Positions 52,930 through 62,100 of a DNA stretch of 64,000 nucleotides are shown piece after piece. The stretch's first letter is position 1. Every line of letters begins with the position of its first letter. This DNA is from DASQPA01 sp963757335 (GTDB lineage Bacteria > Acidobacteriota > Thermoanaerobaculia > Multivoradales > UBA5704). The stretch lies in the NCBI GenBank assembly GCA_963757335.1, contig CAVWRJ010000003.1, forward strand, positions 36,514-100,513, given 5' to 3'. The translations under genes and the position numbers were made by a program. The notes under the pieces are model-generated. The model did no database searches. It worked only from the letters and a program-made list of their open reading frames with translations, and was not told the origin of the DNA.

Positions 52930-53799
52930 TCAGTTCGGCTCGTCGATCACCGCGGCGACCGAAACAGCAACGACGGCCTTTTCCAGCCAGCGCTCCAGCC
53001 GCTCCGGATCCTTCTGGGCCAGGATACGCTCGCGGACGGCATCCGGCACCGCAAAGCCGCGGGCCCGAAGCACGGTTAGCAGGGCGTGCGCCGCCTCCTC
53101 GGTGCGTCCCTCGGTGCGTCCTTGCGCGACGTACTTTTTCGCGAAATCGGTCTGGTATTCGTAGCCCTTCATCATCGTCTCCAACGCGCGGCGAGCCGCC
53201 GCATTCAAGGAATTGTACACGAGGTCGTAGTACAGCCTGGCTCTGTCGTCATCGAGCCCCTGGATCGCGGGCAGCACCGCGGCTGCAATCGTCGCTCCCT
53301 GCTCGGTCTCGCCGTGGGCCATCGCGGAAAGCACCCCGAGCTCGGGCCGGCGGGCCGCTTCCGCAAGGTCCGTCACGACCGGAACGGCGTCGCGGCGCAG
53401 CACAGCCGGGTGCAGGACGAAGCCGGAGCCAATCTCGATCGGCTCCGCGCACCATCCAGCGACGATCGGATCGGTCGCAAGGACGAGGAGATCCGCCGGG
53501 CAGACATGGTTGGCGCGCGAGTTGACCACATAGGCGGGCCAACTGAAGCGCTTTCTTGGGTCGACGGCCAGTTGTACCTCGACGATGATCACCCGGACGG
53601 GGATGTCGCGGTCGAGAAGGACGACCACGACGTCGGCGCGGTATTCGGCGGGCCGGATCTCGGTCAAGTCGGTCGAGGCGAGGCGGGCTTCGGTGTAGGG
53701 CGGAAGCGAGACGCCCAGCGCCTCCACCAGCATCTCGGCGGCGAGCGACGGGCGATTCTTAAAGAGATCCACGAAGATCTCATGGTCTATCGAGGGCAT
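52930..53799 (-). CDS. Rpn-like PD-(D/E)XK family nuclease/putative transposase
   Basis: A complete 289-residue frame from ATG 53799. MPSIDHEIFVDLFKNRPSLA, then TEIRPAEYRADVVVVL with IVEVQLAVDPRKRFSWPAYV fits the PD-(D/E)XK nuclease core (acidic residue in YRAD, E-V-Q catalytic strand) of the large Rpn-like family often annotated as putative transposase or recombination-promoting nuclease. The C-terminal half is helical and charged, with TEGRTEE typical of these proteins. Members are abundant and mobile in genomes with many selfish elements. It lies between two repA remnants and has no obvious partner. The exact family assignment is by eye. Confidence 0.6.
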   Translation of the reverse strand: MPSIDHEIFVDLFKNRPSLAAEMLVEALGVSLPPYTEARLASTDLTEIRPAEYRADVVVVLLDRDIPVRVIIVEVQLAVDPRKRFSWPAYVVNSRANHVCPADLLVLATDPIVAGWCAEPIEIGSGFVLHPAVLRRDAVPVVTDLAEAARRPELGVLSAMAHGETEQGATIAAAVLPAIQGLDDDRARLYYDLVYNSLNAAARRALETMMKGYEYQTDFAKKYVAQGRTEGRTEEAAHALLTVLRARGFAVPDAVRERILAQKDPERLERWLEKAVVAVSVAAVIDEPN

Positions 53800-53932
53800 G
53801 GCGACGATATTCCTCTTTTGGACCTTCTCTCACTCTCGACCGGCCTCTCCAGATTCCTGAAACCGCGAAAGAATATCATTTTCCCAATTCAGGAGATCCG
53901 TGGTGTGAGCACCAACATACTGTGATCCAGTT

Positions 53933-54957
53933 TCAGGGCCGGAAGTGCTCCTTGGGAGGTCGGAACGGCGCGACGACAAGATCGTGCGAGCCGGGCTCGA
54001 CGCGGACAGGGAAGTCCGGATAGTCGGCACGGATCTCGTCGGCCACGCGGTTTAAGGAGAGAGCTAGCCGGCGATCGAGCTGGTCGACGCTCGCGAGCTG
54101 TCGGCGGATGATTTTCCAGGGGATGACGCAGGGGGTGCGGGCGGACCAGCAGCGGTAGAGGAGATAGGAGGCGGCATCCCAGAAGAGGGGACGGTTGTGA
54201 AACCGCCGCATGAGGGTGAGGGGGAGTATGACGGGGTTGCCGCGCAGATACTCATGGAACGCCGGGTCGAGGAGGATGCCGTAGCGCTTGGTGTCCGATG
54301 GAAGGAGAGAGAGCTGGGAGCGGGTCTCCTCGGCGAGGAGCCGCCTCGCCTCGGCGCCGTCCCTCGGCGTGTAGGCCCTCTGGAGAGGTCTCATGTTGAG
54401 ACGGGAGACGCCGCCCGGGGTGCGCAGGATCAGGGAGAGGGAAAAGCTGAGGAGGCGATGCAGCCGCTCCTCGAAGCGCCGGTACTGGACGCCGGACCGA
54501 GCGAGGCGAAAGGCATCGAAGAAGTCGGTCAGGCTCGTGAAGGTGACGAAGCCGGTGTCGTAGGTGAGAGTGGTGATCCAGGCGAGGAGGGCCCGGTCGG
54601 CGCCGTAGGGTGTGGGGACATTCGCTCGGTGGTCGAGAGATAGACGGTCAGGTGGGTGTCGGTGCCGAGGTGGGCCTCCCGGACGACGGTGGTCAACGGG
54701 CTCCTCTGGTAGGGGAAGCCACAGAAGACCAGGGCCTTGGCGGCGAGGAGGAGGGTCTTGGGGTCGTCTGGCGGGTCGGCGACCGGCATCGGGGTAAGGC
54801 GGGGGAGCAGGGAGGGAGGAGCCGAGGTCTTTGTCCCAGCATCGTCGTTGTCAGGAGAGGCGGGGTCACCCGGCCGGAGAAACCCTGGGGCGCCGACGAG
54901 CCAATGCTGGAACCCCGTCCTGGAGGACCGTTGGCGGGGTTGGTCGCGACGGTTCAC
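53933..54957 (-). pseudogene. RepA-type replication protein with one frameshift (copy 5)
   Basis: Nearly full-length homologue of the intact repA at 28524. The GTG at 54957 is preceded by GGAGG. The first frame runs to LTVYLSTTE (about 54625), where comparison with copy 2 shows one missing G. The second frame continues with YGADRALLAWITTLTYDTGF through RLNMRPLQRAYTPRDGAEAR to PPKEHFRP and a stop at 53933. A single-base change would restore it. Its upstream region carries two TTCGTACACT boxes and then att copy B, the same layout as copy 3 and att copy A. Confidence 0.6.
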
Positions 54958-55116
54958 CGGGCCTCCAGCTCAGCCGACACGGCGTCATGGCAGCAGAAAA
55001 TTTCGTACACTTTTCGTACACTGCCGCCCAAATCTCGCCAATCCTGGGCAAACCTCGGGTGACCTCTATTGCAGCGTAAACAGCGCAGAATGAAGAGGTT
55101 GCTGGTTTGTGACGGT

Positions 55117-55204
55117 TTGTGGCGGTTTGGCCCGGACAGACTTTTAATCCGCGGGTCCAGAGTTCGAGTCTCTGACGGCCCACCATTCCAAACAAAGAAG
55201 TTAG
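55117..55204 (+). repeat. att site copy B: second 88-bp tRNA-Lys(TTT) fragment repeat
   Basis: Identical to 29730-29817. The tRNA-Lys 3' fragment is 55139-55185. Copy B is again flanked by a leftward repA, and on its right by the first about 55 bp of the integrase gene (near 55248-55305), which is cut off where the MFS gene ends. GTTTGTGRCGG is repeated just left of the core. The two copies are in direct orientation and 25.4 kb apart, with the whole middle NRPS/PKS operon between them. Confidence 0.75.
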
Positions 55205-55305
55205 GGGTCTCGGGCAAGGGCCTCTTGCCCCTTTTTGTGCACTGAACCGTCTGGCGACGATCCCCCCAACGGGTCAGTGGGAAGGCTGGGAAGAGCTACC
55301 TCTTC

Positions 55306-56631
55306 TCACGCTCCATAACTTGCGGGCTTCGGATCCTCGATCGCGAATTCGCGAGGGCTCGGGCTCGAGAGGAATGCGTAGACGCTCCGGCGCAGCATCA
55401 GGGTGAGCTCGAAGAGCACGGCGAGCAGGCTGCAGAGCGCATACACGAGCGGAATGTTCTTACCCGTAAGGTCGCCGGCCACCCCCCCCAGGGCCATGCC
55501 AATCGGGGCAAGCCCGCTCGAGACGGTCGTGAGCAGGCTCAAGATCCTCCCCCGGAGCTCGGGCGGTGTCGTCGCCTGGAGGATCGAGAGGAGCTGGACG
55601 TTGATGATGGCGAGCATGATTCCCAGGAGGACGCTCGCGAGAAAGGCCGCCAGCCGATTCGCGACGAGGCCGATGGCGAGGAAGGAGGTCGGGGCGAGGA
55701 GCATCAGCCCGGTGACCCACCGGCCGCGGGCCCGGCCCTCGAGCCGTAGCAGGCCGGAGGCCACGAATCCCAGAAGCGAGCCGCCGCTCACGGCGGCGAG
55801 CAGGAAGCCGTACCACTCGGGCCCGGCGTGGAGATATCTCTCGACGTAGATCGGCAGCAGCACGAGAATCGGCATGAGGAAGAAGTTGAAACCCGCCGCG
55901 GCGAGGAGGAAGGCGAGGAATCCCGGGGTGCTCCGCGCGTAGCGCAAGCCGTCGAGGATCTCGGCGCGAAAACGGTGGAGGGCGCTCTGCCCGCCGAGCG
56001 CGTCCGGCGTCGGCGCGGCAGGCCGCGTCGGGAGGCGAATGAAGGCGGTGCAGCCGGCGGAGAGGAGAAACGACACCGCATCGCCCAAGAACAGGAGCGG
56101 GGCGCCAAACAGGGTGTAGAGCACGCCGCCCAGGCCCTGCCCGAGGAGCAGGGAGCCCTGCCCGGCGAGCTGGTGGACCGCGTTGGCGGCCTCCAGGCGG
56201 CCGGCGGGCACCAGATCGGGAATCGCCGCCAGCAACGCCGGCTGGAAGAAGGCGCGGACCGCCCCCAGGAGGACCGAGACTCCGACGAGCATCGGCAGGA
56301 GGAGACGCGGCGAGCCGGTCACGAGCATGGCGAGGGCGAGCGCGAGCATGGCGGCTCCCGAGAGCAGATCCGCGCAGAGGAGGATCCGCACGCGCCCGAA
56401 ACGGTCGGCGAAAGCGCCGCCCAAGGGGCTCAGCAGGATCGCGGGCAGGGCGGAGACCGCCAGGAGCAATCCCATGAGGCTGGCCGATCCGGTCGCCTTG
56501 AGGGTCCAGTAGAGCATGGCGACCGCGAAGGCCTGGTTGCCGATCTGGCTGACCGCCTGGCCCTGCCAGAGCAGGAGGAAGTTGCGGTTCCACAACCGGC
56601 CGGCGGGGGGGGCATGGGAGGTGTCGGGCAT
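55306..56631 (-). CDS. MFS transporter, probable product exporter
   Basis: About 441 residues with 12 predicted membrane helices of the MFS_3/EntS-type drug and siderophore exporters: NRNFLLLWQGQAVSQIGNQA at the N-terminus and GGAFADRFGRVRIL as the loop 2-3 signature. I choose ATG 56631 (MPDTSHAPPAGRLW) over a TTG at 56652 that lies almost on the previous stop. It follows the permease gene by 24 nt and so belongs to the 3' end of the thioesterase-NRPS operon. The likely role is export of the peptide or self-protection; no substrate evidence. The 3' end runs directly into the integrase remnant of att copy B. Confidence 0.85.
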   Translation of the reverse strand: MPDTSHAPPAGRLWNRNFLLLWQGQAVSQIGNQAFAVAMLYWTLKATGSASLMGLLLAVSALPAILLSPLGGAFADRFGRVRILLCADLLSGAAMLALALAMLVTGSPRLLLPMLVGVSVLLGAVRAFFQPALLAAIPDLVPAGRLEAANAVHQLAGQGSLLLGQGLGGVLYTLFGAPLLFLGDAVSFLLSAGCTAFIRLPTRPAAPTPDALGGQSALHRFRAEILDGLRYARSTPGFLAFLLAAAGFNFFLMPILVLLPIYVERYLHAGPEWYGFLLAAVSGGSLLGFVASGLLRLEGRARGRWVTGLMLLAPTSFLAIGLVANRLAAFLASVLLGIMLAIINVQLLSILQATTPPELRGRILSLLTTVSSGLAPIGMALGGVAGDLTGKNIPLVYALCSLLAVLFELTLMLRRSVYAFLSSPSPREFAIEDPKPASYGA

Positions 56632-56655
56632 CGTAAGGGCCCACGCTGTCAAAGG

Positions 56656-59121
56656 TTAAGAGTGGAGCGCCCGGACCAGCTCGATACGGGTGGCGCGCCG
56701 GACCGGGACGAGGGTGGCCGTCAGGCCGATGGCGAGGAGCAGCAGGACGACGATGACGAAGGTCAGCGAGTCAGTCGGCTGGATGCCATAGAGCGAGCTC
56801 GCGAGCCAGCGGGTGGCCGCGCCAGCCGCGAAGCCGCCGAGCGCGATCCCAGCGAGGATCGGGCGGACTCCCTGCCAGGTCAAGAGCCGTGCGATGTCTT
56901 GCGACGTGGCTCCCAGGGCCATCCGGATGGCGATCTCGCGGCTGCGCAGGCCGATGAAATAGGCGATCACGCTGTAGATGCCGACCATGGCGAGCAGCAG
57001 GCCGACGGCTCCCAGAACGGTGAGCAGAAGGGTGTGGAAGCGCGCAGCGGCCGTCGAGGCGCGCAGCGAGCTGGCGAGCCTCGCCACCCCGTAGACCGGC
57101 AGCGCCGGATCGACCTCCCGCACCGCCCGGCGGAGCGCTGCCGTCACCAGGCCCGGGGACGGGCCACGCGCGACCAGCGTCATCGAACGCTGGAGCCATT
57201 CGACCGCCGGCGGCGGCATCTGCTCGAGCGGCAGGTAGAATTCCGGAACCACGTCCACGGTCGGCCCCTCGGAACGCACGTCGCCGACGACGCCGACGAC
57301 TGTCTTCCAACTCGGCGCCTCGGGGCTTCCCTCGCAGCAAGCGATCCGTTTGCCGAGCGGGTCCTCGCGGGGCCAGGCGCGGCGGGCCAGCTCCTCGCTG
57401 ACGACGATCACCCGCTGCCGGCCGGCGAGGTCGCCGCCGTCGAACAGGCGGCCCCGCTCGAGCGGGATGCGCAGGGCGGCGAAATAGTCTGGAGTGACGA
57501 TCCGCAAGGTCGAAGGGATGAGGTTCTCGGGACGAAAGGGCCGCCCCTCGGGCAACAGCCCATTGGCGCCCCCCTCCGGCCCGAGGGGAGCCCGCGAGAC
57601 CACGGCGGCGCGCTCCACGCCGGGGGCGTGCTCCAGCCGCTCGCGGATGCGTTCGAAGGTCGCGCGCACGCGATCGACCTCCCGGTAGCGGGTGTCGGGA
57701 AGAGCGATCTGCGCCACCGTGACTCCCGCGGGGTCGAACCCGGGCGCGACCGTCTTGAGGTGCCGCGCGCTACGGATCAGGAGGCCCGCGCCGATCAGGA
57801 GCAGCAGGCTGAACGCGACCTCGGCCAGGACGAGCCCGCTGCGCAGGCGGTCCCGGACCATGCCCATCCCGCGCTCCCCGACCTTCAGCACCTCCTGCGG
57901 ATCGCGGCGCGCGGCGCGCAGGGCGGGAGCCAGGCCGAAAATCAGGCTGCTGGCGAGCGCGATCCCCAAGGCGAAGGCGAGCACGCCGGCATCGATCCGC
58001 GTCTCCGCAAGGCGGGGGATGCCAGGCGGCGCGCTCGCCAGGAGGATGCGGATCCCGAGGGCGGCGAGAACGGTGCCGGCCATCCCCGAGCCCAGGGCGA
58101 GCAGGACGCTCTCGGTCAGGAGCTGGCGGGCGATGCGCCGGCTCCCGGCGCCGATGGCGGCGCGGATCGCGATCTCCTTGGCGCGCACCGCACCCTGGGC
58201 GAGGAGCAGGTTGGTGGCGTTGCCGCAGGCGATCAGCAGTACCAGCGTGACGGCGCCGAGCAGGAGGAGGAGGCGAGTACGGTAGTCGCCGATCAAGACC
58301 TCCGCCAGCGCGCGGACGCTCACTCCCCGGACTTCATTGTCCGTCGGGTATCGCGCTGCCAGGCGGGCCATGGCGGCGCCGAGCTCGGCGCCGGCGCGCT
58401 GGGGAGAGATGCCGGGGCGGAGCCGCCCGACCACCTCGAGGTAGTGCTCGTCGTGCTGCGCCCGCTGCGCCGGGGTGAAAGCGATCGGCAGCCACAGCTC
58501 CTCGCCGGAAAGCGTTGGATCGAAGCCCTCCCGCATCACGCCCACCACCCGGTAGGGACGGTCGGAGAGCCGGATGGAACGGCCCACGATCCCGGGATCG
58601 GCGCCGAAGGAGTGGACCCAGAGGCCATGCCCGACGATCGCCACGTCGTCCTGGCCCGGCGAGTCCTCCGCCGGCAGGAACCCGCGGCCGAGCTCCGGGC
58701 GGACGCCGAAGACCGTGAAGAAGTCGCTCGTAACGCGAGCTCCCAGAACGCGTTCGGGGCGGTCGCCGCCGGTCAGGTTCAGGCTGGTCAGATGGAAGGC
58801 GGCGAGCGCCGAAAACGACGAGCTGGCGGCCTTGAGGTCGACATAGTTTCCAACCGAGAGGTGGTCGTCCTGCCCCTTCACCCGTTCTCTGACGAAGACC
58901 AGGCGTCGCGGGTGCGCGAACGGGAAGGGGCGCAGCACGACGCTCTCGACGACGCTGAAGATGGCCGTCATGCTGCCGATGCCCAGGGCCAGGGTGAGCA
59001 GGAGGATGGCGGTCGAGGCGCCGCCCCGCGCGAGATGCCGGAGCGCGTCGCCGAGATCCTTGGACAGCTCGCTCCACCGGCTGGACCGCTCTCGCCGCCT
59101 CGTTTCTTGCCAGGCGCTCAT
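56656..59121 (-). CDS. MacB/FtsX-type ABC permease (ADOP family)
   Basis: An 821-residue permease: N-terminal cytoplasmic piece, one membrane helix (ILLLTLALGIGSMTAIFSVV), a large periplasmic MacB-PCD domain, three helices, then a second helix, MacB-PCD domain and FtsX domain ending ATRIELVRALHS. Two fused FtsX/MacB halves with no ATPase define the Acidobacterial duplicated orphan permease layout. It must use a nucleotide-binding subunit encoded elsewhere, or act without transport. Its ATG overlaps the NRPS stop (ATGA), so the two are translationally coupled, which points to a role with the peptide product, such as export or envelope protection. Frame intact. Confidence 0.85.
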   Translation of the reverse strand: MSAWQETRRRERSSRWSELSKDLGDALRHLARGGASTAILLLTLALGIGSMTAIFSVVESVVLRPFPFAHPRRLVFVRERVKGQDDHLSVGNYVDLKAASSSFSALAAFHLTSLNLTGGDRPERVLGARVTSDFFTVFGVRPELGRGFLPAEDSPGQDDVAIVGHGLWVHSFGADPGIVGRSIRLSDRPYRVVGVMREGFDPTLSGEELWLPIAFTPAQRAQHDEHYLEVVGRLRPGISPQRAGAELGAAMARLAARYPTDNEVRGVSVRALAEVLIGDYRTRLLLLLGAVTLVLLIACGNATNLLLAQGAVRAKEIAIRAAIGAGSRRIARQLLTESVLLALGSGMAGTVLAALGIRILLASAPPGIPRLAETRIDAGVLAFALGIALASSLIFGLAPALRAARRDPQEVLKVGERGMGMVRDRLRSGLVLAEVAFSLLLLIGAGLLIRSARHLKTVAPGFDPAGVTVAQIALPDTRYREVDRVRATFERIRERLEHAPGVERAAVVSRAPLGPEGGANGLLPEGRPFRPENLIPSTLRIVTPDYFAALRIPLERGRLFDGGDLAGRQRVIVVSEELARRAWPREDPLGKRIACCEGSPEAPSWKTVVGVVGDVRSEGPTVDVVPEFYLPLEQMPPPAVEWLQRSMTLVARGPSPGLVTAALRRAVREVDPALPVYGVARLASSLRASTAAARFHTLLLTVLGAVGLLLAMVGIYSVIAYFIGLRSREIAIRMALGATSQDIARLLTWQGVRPILAGIALGGFAAGAATRWLASSLYGIQPTDSLTFVIVVLLLLAIGLTATLVPVRRATRIELVRALHS

Positions 59122-62100
59122 CTCCGGCTCCCGGCGGCCGCGGTGGCCGCCAGAGGGGTGGGCGGCGCGGCGACCGCCGGCGGACCGGCCGCCGGGGATG
59201 CGCCGGCGCTCCGATCCGCCTCATCGAGCCACCCCCGCAGGGCTGAGGCGAGCTCCGCGACGTGCGGCGGCAGGGCGAGCGTCTCGTGGTATCCGGGCAC
59301 GTGCTGAACCCGGATCTCGCCCGCCAGGCTTCCCCAGCCGAGCGTGGGATCCTCGATCTGCCGCAGCTCTTCGGCGGAGGCCTGGCGCAGGTGCTCGGGA
59401 TCGATCTCGTACGGCCGGAAGAGGACGATCCGCCCCGGGTAGGGGCGGGGTCGATAGCTCTCGAAGGCATGGTGCCGCGCCCGATGACCGTCGATGAGAC
59501 GCACCAGGGTCGGCACGTCGATCTCCGAGTCCTCGACGGCGCGGAGGTCGCCGAGCCGCGCGAGGACCGTCTCGAGCTGCTCGGCGAGCGGCAGGCCGCG
59601 GAGCTCCTCGGCAGTCAGGGCGAGGTCCCTGCCGTTCTGGCGGGCCTGCTCCCGGGCCAAGGCGGAGACCAGGGCGGCGGAGTCGAGCGCGGTCGCAGCA
59701 CGGCCGAGCGGCACCGGGGTGTCGAGGAGGGTGAGGAGGGAGATCCGCTCGCCCGCGCGTTCGAGCTGCTGCGCCATCTCGAAGGCGACGAGCCCGCCGA
59801 AGGACCAGCCGCCCAGCCGGTAGGGCCCGCGCGGGCGCACCGACCTGAGCGCCGCCACGTACTCGGAGGCCATCGCCTCGATCGAGGCGCCGAGGGCGCT
59901 GCCGCCGACGCTCAAAGGGGTCGCCTGGAATCCGAAGAAGGGCTGATCGGCGCCCAGGTGCTGGGCCAGGTGATAGAAGCAGAGCACCTCGCCGCCGATC
60001 GGGTGCACGAAGAAGAGCGGCGGCCGCGAGCCCCGCGGATGGATCGCCACCAGCGGCGACCAGGCTCGGCCGCTGCCCTGCCGTTCGAGGCGCCGGGCGA
60101 GACCGCGGACGGTTGGCGCCGCGAAGAGCGTCGACAGCGGCAGGTCCCGGCCCCAGCGGCTCTTGATTCGCATCATCAGCCGCACGGACAGGAGCGAGTG
60201 CCCGCCGAGCTCGAAGAAGCTGTCGTCGATGCCGATCGGCCGGGCGGAGAGCAGCTCCTCCCAGAGCTGCACGAGCTCCAGCTCGGTCACGCTCCTCGGC
60301 CGCGCGTAGGGCCGCGCCGCCGCGCGCCCAGGCGCGGAGACGACCAGCGCTTGCCGGTCCACCTTGCCGTTGGGCGTCTGCGGCAGCTCCTTAAGGAGGG
60401 TGAACGTGCCGGGGACCATGTGCCGGGGCAGCTGGCCGGCGAGCGCTTCGCGCAGCTCGGCGGCGGCGGGGACCTGGCCCGGCTCGGGGACCATGAAGGC
60501 CGCCAGGTGGCGGTCTTCGCCCTCGCCGCGGGCGACGACCGCGGCCTCCCGCACCGCGGGGAGGGCGACGAGCGCCGCCTCGACCTCCCCCGGCTCGATG
60601 CGGAAGCCCTGCACCTTGACCTGGTGGTCGGAGCGGCCGCGGAAGTCGAGAGCGCCCCCCGGCAGATGGCGGGCGCGGTCGCCCGTACGGTAGAGGCGCC
60701 CTCCTGGTCCGTCGGCGAAGGGATCGGGGATGAACCTCTCGGCCGTCAGGTCGGGCCGCCCGAGATAGCCCCAGGAGAGGCCGGCGCCGCCCAGGTAGAG
60801 GTCCCCTTCGACGCCGATTGGCAGCGGCTCCAGGTCGAAGTCCAGCAGGTGGGCCGCTGTGTTGGCGATCGGTCGACCGAGGTCCACCGCCCCGTCCCCG
60901 GCTCCCACCCGGCTCACCGTCGACCAGACCGTCGTCTCGGTCGGTCCATAGAGGTTCCAGAGGGCCTCCCCGCCGTCCAGGAGGCGCGCGGCGAGCGATC
61001 GCGGCAGGGCTTCGCCGCCGCAGAGCGCCTGCAGCCCGGGCTGGCCCGTCCAGCCGGCCTCGAGGAGCAGGCGCCAGGTGGCCGGCGTCGCCTGGAGGAC
61101 CGTCGCCCGGGTGGCGGCGAGCCGGTCCGCCAACAGGCGGCCGTCGCGCGTCTCCTCCCGCGTCGCTACCACCACGCACCCCCCGACCAGCAGCGGCAGG
61201 AAGAGCTCCAGGGCAGCGATGTCGAACGATGGCGTGGTCACCGCGACCAGGCGGTCGGCCGGCCCGATCCCCAGCCGCTCGCCCATCGAGAGCAGGAAGT
61301 TGACCAGAGCCCGATGGGGGATCTGCACGCCCTTGGGCGTCCCCGTCGAACCGGAGGTGTAGATCACGTAAGCCAGATCGTCGCCGTCCACCGCGAGGGG
61401 CAGGGCCGCCGGGTTCTCCCGGGAGATTTCCGCCGCCGCCGCGTCCAGCAGCAGGAGCCGGTCGGCGGCCGGCGCCAGGTCCGCCGCCAGCCCCTGGCGG
61501 GTGAGGAGGAGATCGATCCTCGCGTCCGCCGCGACGAAGGCGAGGCGCGGCCGGGGATCGGCCGGGTCGAGCGGGACGTACGCTCCTCCCGCCGCGAGCA
61601 CGCCGAGCAGGGCGACGACCATCTCCGGCGAGCGCTCGAGGAGGACGCCGACCCGCGCTCCCGGTCCGACCCCGCGACGGCGCAGGTGGCGGGCCAGCCG
61701 GTTGGCGCGGCCGTCGAGCTCGCGGTAGTCGAGGGTCTCCGCCGCGCCGACGAGCGCGGCGGCCGCCGGTGTCCGTGCCGCCTGCGCGGCGAACAGCCGC
61801 GGGAGCGGGTGGGCCGCCGCCGGTTCCGCGCGGCGGGTGTCGTTCCACTCGACCCGGAGCTCGTGCCGCTCCCCCGGGGTGAGCAGCGGCAGGCGGGAAA
61901 GGGGGCTCTCCGGCGACTCCAGGGCCGCCCTGAGCAGGACCTCGAAGTGCCGCAGCAGGCGTGCGATCGTCGTCTCGTCGAACAGGTCGGTGCGGTAGCT
62001 CAAGGCCCCGGCTAGGCGACCGGCGCGCTCGGCGAGGGAGAGGGTGAGATCGAATTTTTCGCTGCCGGGCTCGACGGCGACCGGCTCCAGGAGGAGCCCC

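Noticed and set aside
55828..59307. A plus-strand open frame of over 1100 codons opposite the permease and MFS genes
   Set aside because: It is antisense to two clearly conserved genes and its translation is low-complexity Arg/Glu/Gly-rich, a common by-product of GC-rich codon bias.
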